Of a stretch of 64,000 bases of DNA, positions 1 to 12,766 are shown in pieces (the stretch's first letter is position 1; every line of letters begins with the position of its first letter). The translations under genes were made by a program, and so were the position numbers. This DNA comes from Sphaeramia orbicularis (taxonomy: Eukaryota > Chordata > Actinopteri > Kurtiformes > Apogonidae). The notes beneath the pieces were generated by a model. That model made no database searches. It saw only the letters and a list, made by a program, of their open reading frames with translations, and was not told where the DNA came from. Where the stretch lies: NCBI RefSeq assembly GCF_902148855.1, contig NC_043966.1, forward strand, positions 31,287,647-31,351,646. Reading direction: 5' to 3'.

Positions 1-992
1 TAATCCCACAAGAGGAGCGACTGAATACTTTTAATATGGAAAGTCACTAAAGAACCACTATTATCAGAGTTAAATAAAGTTGCCTACCCACATTAATGCT
101 ACAAACACCCCATGAGTCTCTAAAAATATAATTTGCTACTTAATACACTTTTTATTCAAAATGAAAGTTAGCTAAATGTGTGATTGGACAGCAGTGTTTA
201 TAATTTAATTACATGATCTGTACGATCCTAGATCATATGACAATGTTTATGATTTAAGATTGTGAGATCACCCAGCCCTAATTAAATTGACAGAACTTTT
301 GTGATGTTTTTTACATTACTTTACTCACTCATATCCTCCTGCATCATTTCACGTTGCCTACTTGAAAAGGCTTTACTCAGAATTAGGTTTAGGTAGCCAT
401 CTTTTGTGTTGGATTTGTAAATATGCGCAAAATGCAACAGTTAATGGACTACTGAAGCGCCCAATCCGTTTCTGTCCCAGGACAGTGGGAGAGGGAATGT
501 AAGTTTGGAGCATCCTTTAGAGGAGCGTCCTGCAAGGAGAGGGCATTGAGTGGACAGTGGCATGCCCTGGTAAGTCTGGAGGTTTTCAGTATTGTCCTGT
601 TGCTGTGTTCAAAGACCTAGCAGCTCTATGGACCAATACAACACAAAAGACATTGCTCCTTTTCTTTTTGGAAATAATTTCCTTTGGTCACTACACTAGT
701 ATTTTTTGCAGAATGTAGTAAAAGACATTTTTCAATGTAGTTGTTTAGTGGCCAGATGTGTAACCATTACATTATGTCCATCTGATAATTCACCGTTACT
801 GTGATTAACATGAGAAAATGTGTATTTTTATGCATGACAAAAAAAAAAATCTCTCTACAACTTATTTTGGCAGTCAGAGAGAGTAGTAGGGGAAATTAAC
901 AATGAATTTTCTTTAGTAGAAGAATTTCGTGGGTTGCCAGAAGTTCATTGTTTTAGTAAGGCATTGTGGTTGTTTTTTTATGTATCTTTCAG
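1..992 (+). other. Intron sequence of rlim (no exon recognised)
   Basis: AT-rich sequence ending in a splice acceptor at 991-992. The exon that follows starts in the middle of a Gly codon, so the start codon and N-terminal exon of rlim must lie upstream of the window. I looked for the conserved N-terminal RLIM region and did not find it here. I see nothing else in this stretch. Confidence 0.6.
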
Positions 993-2837
993 GAGAGGTA
1001 ACAGAAGATGAGCTGTTTAATAGACTTCAGCAAATAAAAGATGGTCCAGAACAACAGAATAACACCCAGAGCACTGAAAACGGAGAAGATGCAGTTGGTA
1101 AGTATAGCAGTTCAGTTACTTGTTGTTTTTTTTCCTCTCTAAGTGAAATTTTCTTACTCATGTCTTGACCTTTGATTTTTAGAACAACCAGAAGGCTCTG
1201 AGGATTCTGCAGGTGGGGATAGTCTCCTTGACTGGCTGAACACAGTAAGGCGCACTGGCAACACAACCAGAACTGGTCATCGTGGGAATCAATCGTGGCG
1301 AGCTGTAAGCCAGACAAACCCAAACAGTGGTGATTTTCGCTTTAGTTTGGAGATCAGTGTGAACCGCAACCTAACTGAACAACAAGGTGCTGTAGAAGGG
1401 GAGCAGGAAACTCCAGAGGGTCAAGCAGTAGCTGTTAATGCTGAACCACAAGTACCTTTGGAGACAGAAGTGGTCGAAGAACCAGTGGTGGAGGAGTTGG
1501 CTGTCATAGTGGAACCAGAGCCGGAACCAGAGCCGGAACCAGAAGAAGTTGCTCCACAAGAGATACTTGGAGAGCCTCCCAGCCCACCAGCTGGCTTTGT
1601 GGTGCAACCACCACTTTCTCCTCCACGAAGAGGACAAAGAAGAGCCCGCAGCCGCAGTCCAGAATCTCGCAGAACTAGGCCCCGTACAGCTCGGAGCCGT
1701 TCCCCTCTCAACCTTGAGGTGCTAGATGGTCTTCCTAATCCCCGTACTGGCCCTAGTTCTCAAGGCTCCAACTCTGTTACCAACAATTCCCCTGTGCCTC
1801 AAGTGGAGGGCAGCTCCCGGACTCGACAACATGTCCTCTCTAGGCAAAACACAGCTGACAGTGATGTGCAACCATCTAGGGCTACAGCAGAATCAGTCCC
1901 AGAGCCCCACAATAGCCGATCTCAGGATGGAGAAGCTGCTGGAGGGGAAGGGGGTGCAGCTGGCCGGCGTCCCCCTACGATCATGCTTGATCTCCAGGTG
2001 CGGCGTGTGCGTCCAGGCGAGTATCGCCAAAGAGACAGCATCGCGAGTCGTACTCGTTCACGCTCACAGAACTCAAACAACACATTTCTTTATGAGAGTG
2101 AACGTGGTGGCTTTCGTAGGACTTTCTCACGCTCTGAGCGTGCTGGGGTGAGGACCTATGTTAGCACTATTCGTATACCTATCAGGAGAATTTCCGATGC
2201 AGGTTTAGGAGAGGCTACATCAATGGCCCTCCAGTCTATGATTCGACAAATTATGACAGGCTTTGGTGAATTAGGCTACCTCATGGATTCAGACTCTGAT
2301 TCATCAGATTCAAACCGTGGAGCCAACACACCTGCAGATCTGGCTGAAGTCCTCAACAACCCAGATACTTCTACTGCTGGTGCTCCCGCAGCTGATATTG
2401 ATGAACCATCTATGGCTGCTGGAGTCAGAGCAAGGACACTTGACGCTGAGATGGATGAAAGCCTCGCTGCTGCTCCGCCTGCCTCTGGTGGCAGGGCTCG
2501 ACCTAGACCACCCATTAGTCTAGAGGAGCCCAGCTCTCTTCCTTTCCTCCGCCTCGCCCACTTCTTCCTTTTAAATGATGATGATGAGGACCAGCCCCAA
2601 GGGCTGACCAAAGAGCAGATTGACAACCTTTCTATGCGCAACTTCGGTGAGAGTGATGCATTGAAGACTTGCAGTGTCTGCATAACAGAATATGCAGAAG
2701 GTAACAAGCTACGTAAGCTGCCCTGCTCACATGAGTACCATGTTCACTGCATTGATCGCTGGCTCTCTGAAAACTCCACTTGCCCCATATGTCGCAGGGC
2801 TGTCCTGGTATCTGCCAATCGAGAAAGTGTGGTGTAG
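993..2837 (+). CDS. rlim: RLIM/RNF12 RING-H2 E3 ubiquitin ligase, 3' exons (5' partial)
   Basis: Exons 993-1097 and 1183-2837, joined in frame (AV then EQPEGSED), give about 585 C-terminal residues. Known role: a nuclear E3 ubiquitin ligase that marks LIM-domain cofactors and other transcription regulators for degradation. The order matches RLIM: an N-terminal [16 protein letters not shown] segment, then [14 protein letters not shown], then an Arg/Ser-rich basic region (about 1630-1710) and the highly conserved block around [20 protein letters not shown] (about 1990-2060). It closes with a C3H2C3 [17 protein letters not shown] and CPIC, at about 2671-2800. The protein ends in NRESVV, as in mammalian RLIM. 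A Pro-Glu repeat near 1515-1550 appears lineage-specific. The start lies outside the window. RNF6 is the nearest alternative, but the C-terminal end favours RLIM. Confidence 0.93.
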
Positions 2838-5515
2838 CCGATGACAGACAGCAGAGCTATTTGTCTCATCTTGTACAATGTAATATCCCAAATCCTTAAA
2901 GTTTTGAGAAAATGTCTTCACTGTTGAAATGAATTTCCATCATACCATAAGTGGTTTTAGCATAATCCCATCACAGTTTTGATTTGGGGTGCTACATACA
3001 ATGGCAAAGGCCATTCAGTCTCTGAGACATTTCTGCAGCCCAAAGTTAGACATAAGCAATGCATGCAGTTGGACTCGACCTGTAGTGACACAGCAGTTTT
3101 TTTGTAATGCATAAAGTCATGTGCACAAGCAAACCTGCATTTCATAGAGAATCCCACAGCTAAAGATGTTGCACAGCTGCAGCTGGTTTAGGCACTTCAA
3201 ATCTGCTCTTTTGTATTAACTCCTCAATGGCGCCTTATATACAATAAGGTGGGTATTGGTACAGTTTTTGATTACACCAATTAAAAGTATTAGCTGTAAA
3301 TAAGCTTGTAAAATAATTTGGGTCATAATTTGTATCGGTGAATTGGTTTTGGATTAGTATCACATATGAAGATATGGATTGTATTTACCTCAATTATTAT
3401 GTCAGAGCATCCTTAAATTAGGTGTTACCCATCAGATTCATTTATAGATTGTATTGTCTAAAGGATATGTAAGACTTATTTTGTCCTCCTATTTTACACT
3501 GTATCTCGTACTCTCCCCTCTTTGTTCAGTTAAAAGTAACGACTATATAACAATTTGAAACTGATGTAAGTGCTGACTTTTTGTGGAGGCATAAGAAAAG
3601 ATGAATGCAACGAGGTTAATTTTGTAAGATGAAAGTTCATTTTGAAATCCTATATTTATTATTTGTTTGATTATTAAAAAGGATTGCATAATAAACATAC
3701 CAGAAATTAGAGATGTCTGAGAATTGGTAGTAGATATTGGGTTGAAATCAAGATGTTGGTGTGTGGAGTTTCCCTCCTCGAAAGTACTATACTAACAGTA
3801 GTCAGTTTCGGACTGTAAAGATGATCGCTTCTGCTTTTTCCACCGACATAAAAGGATAATTACTTTTTAGCATGTGAAGAATATTAATTCTTCATGGCCA
3901 TCGATTAACAACCATTCTAATTTTGTAATGTAATGTACTTTAACTGTCGACTGACGAATTAAGTTCTCTAAACTGGTATGGTATTCAGTGAACTCCTCAG
4001 AAATTTTCCTAAAACTAACTGCAGCATTCTGCTTAAATCAGGTCATAATTTCCTCCTTAATGTACACAGTTTTAATTACTAAACTAAATGTCTGCTCATT
4101 GACTCTGTCTGGACAAAAAAAGAAAAAAAAACATCATAATTTTGTCCAGAAAGTGAGACTGCTGTTAAAGTCAGGATGTTCATCCACTGTGCCCTCCTCC
4201 TGCCTCATGAGCAGATGCTCCATATCAGTGTGCAATACATGCAAAAGTGAAAGTAGGGAAATTTAAACCATGTAATAAATGTGCTATTGTTAAAAATGTT
4301 GTTAATGGCTAAAATCTTTAATGAAGACATTATGTTTTTAAAATGTGTTGAGGTTAATATTATTTTAAGTTCTATAGGTTTTAAGAGCACTCTTCATGAA
4401 CAAGAACAATGGCAGAAGGAAGAAATGGGCATCGCTGTTGTGCCATCTTGTCATGTTTCTTGTTGCACAGTTTTATGTCTTCACCACATTGATTACTTCC
4501 CTTTGTGGGACATCCAAGTCTGAATGCAAGACATTATTGTCATTGTTGAATACCATGAACTTGTAAATTAAATATATGTTCTCTGATAGGCCATGCTTTC
4601 ATAGTCCTGGCCTTGTTCTGTGACCCACCCGGTGCAGTATGTTAACTGGGTGTCAAATTAAACTAACTGCTCAATTAAACAAGTTGTTATGCTACACGAA
4701 ACACTGTAGACGTGCTTTCTGTATTTTCATTGTGCTTTTTTCATTTTGCTTTGCACCCTGAGTTATGTTATTACTTCTTCTTACAGTGTTTGTGTCATAT
4801 ATTTGTTGATATTCTCATCAGTACATAGTTATTTGATTTTATTTATGGATCATGAGACAAACAAATCCTAAGAATAACATGTTAATGTCAAGTAATTATT
4901 TCCAACGTGGTCTCCAGCTGTTAAGACTGAAAACAAGACACATTTATGATGTAATGCAAACATCAGTTCCCAATTATCAAAAATAAGTCACCAAAGAAAC
5001 CCAAACAAAACCCAGTACAATCAACCTTCATGACCACACAGTTACTATCACCGCAAAAAAATCACCTGTGAGTCTGTTACACAATTCCATAAATCCATGT
5101 GTTTCAATGGATCATTCCATAGCCTTCAGTTCTTACAGATTACTGTTAAATAATGAACAAAATAAGGAGATTGGATCCACTTTCCATTAATGATTTAACC
5201 CATAAATGCATGAATGAATGATTAGGTAAAAATGTTACTCATTTAGTCACAATTGAAGGGTTGAGGTATCTTTAGTTGTGTGAAATTTATTTATTTATTT
5301 ATTTATTCATTTTTGGACTAGAATTTATTTCCTCAATCAGTTTGCCAGACTTCTTCGGTTGGTCATCAAAAATTGAAATTTGATGTCTCCAAACTTCTGA
5401 AAATATATGAGTTCCCATGGATATACAGTTTTACTGAGTCTACCACTGTCAAATCTTTGTAAAAAGCCTGTTTTTTTTTTTTTTGGGGGGGGGGGGGGGG
5501 TGCTTTTTTTCATTA
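2838..5515 (+). other. rlim 3' UTR and intergenic DNA
   Basis: No coding exon seen. Candidate polyadenylation signals AATAAA lie at 3690-3695 and 4274-4279, so the rlim message probably ends near 3.7 or 4.3 kb. A short (ATTT)n run lies at about 5285-5310, and a T-run/G-run low-complexity block at about 5471-5501. Confidence 0.5.
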
Positions 5516-5518
5516 TTA

Positions 5519-5902
5519 CCTCCGCCAAGGAGGTTATGTTTTTGCCAGGGTTTGCTTGTTTGTCTGTTTGTTTGTCTGTCCGTTAGTGTGCAACATAACT
5601 CAAAAAGTTATGGACAGATTTGGATGAAATTTTCAGGGTTTGTTGGAAATGGGATAAGGAAGAAATGATTAAATTTTGGTGGTGATCGGGGGTGGGGGGC
5701 CCATGGGGGGGGGCACTGATCGTTAGTGTGCAACATAACTCAAAAAGTTATGGACAGATTTGGATGAAATTTTCAGGGTTTGTTGGAAGTGGGATAAGGA
5801 AGAAATGATTAAATTTTGGTGGTGATCGGGGGTGTGGGGGCCCACGGGGGGGCCACTGATCAGCCTTGGCGGAGGTCTGCGCTCTCCAAGTGCTTCTAGT
5901 TG
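5519..5902. repeat. Interspersed repeat with CTCCGCCAAGG ends and an internal tandem duplication
   Basis: The ends carry a 12-bp inverted repeat, CCTCCGCCAAGG (5519-5530) and CCTTGGCGGAGG (5864-5875). Inside, a 140-bp unit is present twice in tandem (5581-5720 and 5721-5861), nearly identical, each ending in a G-rich stretch. I recognise this as a repeat widespread in fish and other marine animals, but I cannot assign it to a transposon superfamily with certainty. Confidence 0.7.
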
Positions 5903-6450
5903 AGAACATGTTTTTGGCATATGTCTTTTAGTCTTGTATCTTACGAAGTCTTTTTCCATCGTTAAATATTTTTTCCTTTTAACAACATGTTTGGCTAGAT
6001 ATATATTGCCTATCTTGTCACTTTTATCTTGTTGCATATGTCACAACATTTCACCAGAACCAACCTGAAAAGTGAATGTATTGTAATGTGCAGTCAGTGA
6101 CGCTTTAAAAACAAATTATTGCATTAGTCAAACTAAAGCTGGACTTTAAAAGTTCATCTAAACATGTTAGCTCGACTGAAATTGAAGTTTTAATAGTTGG
6201 ACTAACACATGTAGCTAACGTGATTGAAAGTTGATCAGTTGTCCAGTTGGAGTGGAATGGGACCAGGTGTTCTGCACATGCACTTGAGCTCTGGAAGCTG
6301 AATATCATGCATCTCATCTGCACAAAAAGCAGGGTGGAGAAAATGTACGCTATGGACAAATTAGCAGCGTTGTCCATTGTCATGCCAGTTTACCTCTGGG
6401 CTGCTAACTTGCTAACTCGCTATTGACTATTGTGGTCTGACGGCATAGGC

Positions 6451-6652
6451 CAGGGGTGTCCAATCCTGGTCCTCGAGAGCTACTATTTTGCATATTTTAG
6501 ATGTATCCCTCTTCCAACACACCTGATTCAAATGATAAGCCTGTCATCAAGCACTGCCGAAGCCTGCTAACGACCATCAGGTGTGCTGGAAGAGGGAAAC
6601 GTCTAAAACATGCCGGATAGTAGCTCTAGTAGACCAGGACTGGACACCTCTG
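6451..6652. mobile_element. Foldback hAT-like MITE
   Basis: A 202-bp near-palindrome. The ends are CAGGGGTGTCCAATCCTGGT and the reverse complement of AGACCAGGACTGGACACCTCTG. It is flanked by an imperfect 8-bp target duplication, GCATAGGC (6443-6450) and GCACAGGC (6653-6660). The 8-bp duplication and CAGGGG termini fit hAT elements. Non-autonomous, with no coding capacity. Confidence 0.8.
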
Positions 6653-7058
6653 GCACAGGCTAACAGAAAGAGTGCACATCACCACCTGTTGTAGCAGAGG
6701 CGACAAGATTTCAACCATGAAGGTTATTACACAAACTGCAAGAACAGACAAATTTGTTCGTTTTCTCAAGCTGGCGAGAACAATAACCAAGTTTGTTACG
6801 GCTAGGACATTTCATTCTGCATGAGAAACTCAAGTGTAGAAGTCCTGGAAAGTCCTCTGGTTTTCCACATTAACCACACCCACTTAAAATTTAAGATCAA
6901 TCCCACAGTAGGAGGACACACACAGGAGACCACAAAAATTCTGTCTTGATGTGTGAAGAAACAGGCTGTGGGGTCTGATCAAGCGGTAACACATGGACAC
7001 ATTTAGTGTTCAACAGTCTGTCATATAAGCAGAGTAACGTATATGCATATATTATATA

Positions 7059-7460
7059 CTGAACAACAAAAGAAACGCAAGTTTTGGTCGTTAATTTAGG
7101 CAAGAGTTCAGCTGTCCTGTTGAGTTGTCAACTGAGATACACATTAAAATAAGTGAGTTGTAACCATTGGAGCGTGTGTTTGCAGGCAAACACGACCACG
7201 AGTGGTGTTGAGCACGTGTACAAAGTATCGGAGGTGCGGTACGTTTTGAGTGATATGGTAGTGGGAGCAACAAATGGGAGTGGCAATTCCCTTTGTTTAT
7301 CTGGGGGCTATAAAAAGAAATGGTAAGATTCAAAAGTTACTGCATTACCACGATGCCTTGCCTTAACGATAATCTGAGAGAACGCGCCATTGGTATGCTT
7401 GATGCTGGTTTGGCGCGTTCTCTCAGATTTAGCTTCGGGAGACGTTCCCCTCCCGAAGGA
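7059..7460 (+). mobile_element. Truncated Tc1-like DNA transposon
   Basis: It begins after a TA dinucleotide (7057-7058) with a Tc1-type end, CTGAACAACAAAAGAAACGC. From 7353 it encodes the first residues of a Tc1 transposase helix-turn-helix, MPCLNDNLRERAIGMLDAGL, after which homology stops. The downstream sequence is replaced by two hairpins: a perfect 19-bp inverted repeat (7371-7389 with 7411-7429) and an 8-bp one (7433-7440 with 7451-7458). The rest of the transposase is missing. Confidence 0.7.
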
Positions 7461-8489
7461 TTTACAATGTAATATGTACAGAGTGCAAATTGGTGTTTGT
7501 AATATATATCACTATTTTAATTAATATCAAATAGGCCAAAACCTTTTAGATATGTTCAACTATGCTGAAAATAAGCTTTTGGTGTAAAATATTGAAAAGT
7601 CTCTGTTTTATTGACATGAGAATGTGGTAATGCGTGGATGACTCTATCATCGTATGCATCACTCAAAATATATCAAAAGACCATTACTTTCTGAAAGTTT
7701 CACTCTATCTAAATTATAAGTAACTTGAAAATTAAAAATTGGTGTTTTTGTGGAAATACGTGGACAGGGCCTTTTAAGCAACTCACAAATGTTCAAACCC
7801 ATAAATATCAATAATATTCACAAAATAATGAAAATCTAATTTTTGAAACTTAATAATCATCTATATAATCAACAGATTGAATACATTTTCTAGATATAAT
7901 TTTTAGTCTCAAATTTGACCTATGGTTTAAAAAGTACAATCAATAAAATCAGTTGTAACTTTTTTTTCTACAATTGGTATTTTAAAAAGGATAACAGTTC
8001 CATAAAATACAGATCTTTAGCTAAAAAATGAGCCCACTTGATAAATGATGTGTGCAAATGTACTTTTTCATGTTGATGTTCACTTTTGTTTGATCGGACC
8101 CTGTGAGCAGTTCCAAACCGAGGACTCTGCAGTCCTTTTAGTCCTGGGAGACAGAACAAATGTCTGTGGTTTTGTGAAGTATGTAACAATCGTAAAGGCT
8201 GTTACATATTCTGTCATTGGAGTATGGAACTAAGTGCATGTAATAGCCTTAAATCCATTATACTCATGTAGAAATGACTGCATGTAAATGTATTGAGTGT
8301 TCTGAAGTAGATATGGTAACTGAGATAAACATTCCATTTGATTAAAAACTATTCTCACATTAATTCTCAGAATTTCACATTTTGACCCAAGACTGTATGT
8401 AGGAAACTTTATCCAACCTGCATTTTGATATTTGTCGTTATTGATTCAAACCTGGTAAAGTTTTACAACTTTTATTCTGGAGGTTTAAA

Positions 8490-8538
<49 letters not shown>

Positions 8539-8850
8539 TATTTGTTTATTTATTTTTATTTGTTTTTTTTTTTTTTTTTTTACTTGTACACCAGTGTTGG
8601 CGACCCAAAATAACAATTTCGGACCATTTTTGGTCCCGACCCTACGTTTGGGAAACACAGTCCCAAACAATGCTGATTCAAACAGCCACATACACGACTT
8701 AAAACTGTGTTAAATTGTATGTAAGTGGACTGTGAAAGGGGTCTGGTGCCGTGTCTCCTGTTGTGTCCACAGTGGAGCTGCAGTCTGTCTGCAGTCCACG
8801 GAGTCCACGGAGGTGAAAAACACGGAAGTACCGAGTCAGACCGAGCAACG
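7461..8850. other. Intergenic, AT-rich, with a TTA microsatellite
   Basis: No gene recognised. It holds a (TTA)n microsatellite at about 8491-8539, followed by T-rich low complexity to about 8581. The sequence from 8700 up to the ATG at 8851 is the likely promoter and 5' UTR of glod5. Confidence 0.5.
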
Positions 8851-10251
<1,401 letters not shown>

Positions 10252-10333
10252 CATTTCCTTTTGCCTCAGTAGTTATAATATATGAAAATGCGACCAATAC
10301 ACCTGTAGTCTTTCTGTTCGACAAACAATTAAA

Positions 10334-10621
10334 GTTTGAGTGACGACCTTTGGAGACTTGAATCACTGTGGCTCATGAACACACACTAGATGTAGTAATA
10401 AGATGAATCTGTTATCTGTGCCTACGCATTGTTTTTATGTGGTTGTGCTGATCAATATATTTTACATAAAGTCAAATATCAAAATATTTGTGTTTTTTGT
10501 TGTTATTTCCCCTTTTTGGTGCAGTTAATTTGTTAATGTTGCCTACTTAATATCTATCTATCCTAATAATATATGTGTTCTTATGTCTTTGTGTAGTATA
10601 ATCAATCAATCAATCAGTCAA

Positions 10622-10652
<31 letters not shown>

Positions 10653-12320
10653 TTGTAGAGCCTTTTACAACACTTAAAGTGACCAAAGTGCTTTCCAATA
10701 AAATCAATGCATATAAAAATCAATAATAATCAATAATAAAACAATATAAAAACCGTAATAAAAATAATAATCAATGATATCATAGATTAGCAAGGAAAAG
10801 AACAAATACTGTATTTAATGACCATGATAAACCTATTGTTCCTAGAAAATTCATGTGATTAAATTTGTGTTATTGTCACCATATCAGAATTTAAATGTAT
10901 AATGTTTATTGTAACTCCCTGACACGTCATGTCCCAGAAACAAAAATACCAACATAACGTGCCCACACTTGAAAACCCTCCACCTTCAGTCCACGCTAAA
11001 GTGTTTGCACATACGGATGGACAGACGGATGACGGACTAATGACGATACCCTGCAGCAAGGGTAACAAGGACAATCTCTAATTCAGGACATTTACAATGT
11101 GAAGCGTTAGTATAATCCAAAAATCAACAATTTAAGTTAAAGTGCAATGAAGTAACAAGATTTGCTTTGCTTAGATGAACAAGAAACATTTACACAGATT
11201 TATTTTCTACATTGTTGCCCATAAAGTTGGAATAGTTTTGTTTTCAGACACAGTCCTTTTTTAAATTCCTATTTCTACACATCAGTAATCACCTGAGTAC
11301 CAGTTCCACTTATCTATTGAGAGTAAGTATATTTACTCTAAATATGCAGTTGTTTTATAATGCCCGTTGTAGCTGTAGATTATTTTATAAATGAATCATT
11401 AACAATTATGAATCCAAATGAACTTTTCTTTGAGACATTTCCAGACAAACCTTTCAGGCAGGATTGCAAAGTAATGTCTGGAAAAACAGGCACAAAATAA
11501 AATATGACTGCACAGTTTCCTGTGAATTATTAAAAAAAAAAAAAAAAATAGCTGAGGTAGCTGAACAGTATTACAAAACAGTGTATTATACTGCAGGATG
11601 ATATTCATCAGGTTTAGATATATTCAGATAGTTTCTTAAAGACTCAAATGTGACCTCAGTAATCAGTTGTATGGTGTTAACTTAATCATTAATGTTAACG
11701 TGAATATTTGACTAAGAACTGTTGTTTGTGCTGCGAAAACGTGTCCAGACAGGGGTAAACAAAGGGTTTTCCCCTCATGCAGGACTGACACATTGAACCG
11801 GCTCTTTGTATCATGAGGACAGGACAGGCCAACGTTTCCTCCAGCCCAGACCTACTGGAACATATGAACTCAAGCTGTGTTTTTCCAGAACTGATTTATA
11901 CAAAGCACAGTGTTTCAACCTGGTTTTTCATTTTTTGTTTGTATACCTCCTAATGCACACTCCTATTACAAAACACCTCTACATAATTATATTCATTGTG
12001 AGCCCAGTAGATACATTTGTGTTTTTTTCCAGATGAATGTCCTCTTCATAAAAACTTATATACTGATACATTCTAGGTTTTTAGAGTAAGATATTAAACT
12101 AATGACATATTAATATACTTTATTGTGTGACCTTATTGTCATTAAGTAAAATCCTTGTCCTCTCTTTAACACTGGCTATGGTCACTTTTACATGTTCACT
12201 TGCTGAAAAGAATAAAGATGAGCATTTCTGTTATTTTTAAAAGGATTTTTTTTTTTTTTAATTTCCCTCTTTATTTAATTTACTTTTCACCTTAAAAAAG
12301 AAATTGTGGAGGTGACAATT
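10334..12320. other. Intergenic DNA with retroposon tail and MITE fragment
   Basis: No gene seen. 10600-10760 is an (ATCA)n tract followed by a conserved CTTTATTTATTTGTAGAGCC block, the typical tail of a fish retroposon. A fragment of a MITE family beginning ACATTGTTGCCCATAAAGTT lies at about 11208-11310. Related fragments lie near 17197, 36809 and 60698. Part of 10910-11080 also looks like a dispersed repeat, which I cannot name. Confidence 0.5.
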
Positions 12321-12766
12321 GATTGAGATTATTTTTTATTTATTGAAAGAGAATCAAGTTTAAAGAAGATAATGTATGAAAGATTATAAAGGTAAAGCAA
12401 CTACCAATAAAACATCAAGCATTTAGTTTAGTTTACATAGATGTTTTAACAATCCATTATTTAGAACAAACATAAATTACAGTATGATATTTTTCAACCA
12501 CCTCATCTATAAATGAAGCTGACATTTTTGTGCTTTCACCATTTAAAAGACTGTAAAGACAATATCTTGATAAAATTAATGTGTAATGTACAGTAGATAA
12601 ATACATAGTAAAAGATCACCTTCAGACCTTAAGTATACAATTTTTCAGAAACAGAAATACGTCACATTATGTAACATTATGTAAAGCCTGTACACAGTTT
12701 GGAAAACTAATATTCTTCATAGAGTGTTCTTATATTTTATGTTTACTAATTTGTTTTGTTGGTGTT

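Noticed and set aside
470-575. Candidate rlim exon upstream of 993, between CAG and GTAAGT-like sites
   Set aside because: The enclosed sequence does not translate into any part of the RLIM N-terminus and contains stops in the needed frame.
8425-8613. Poly-Ile open frame (and the like at 55809-56036)
   Set aside because: Translations of TTA microsatellites.
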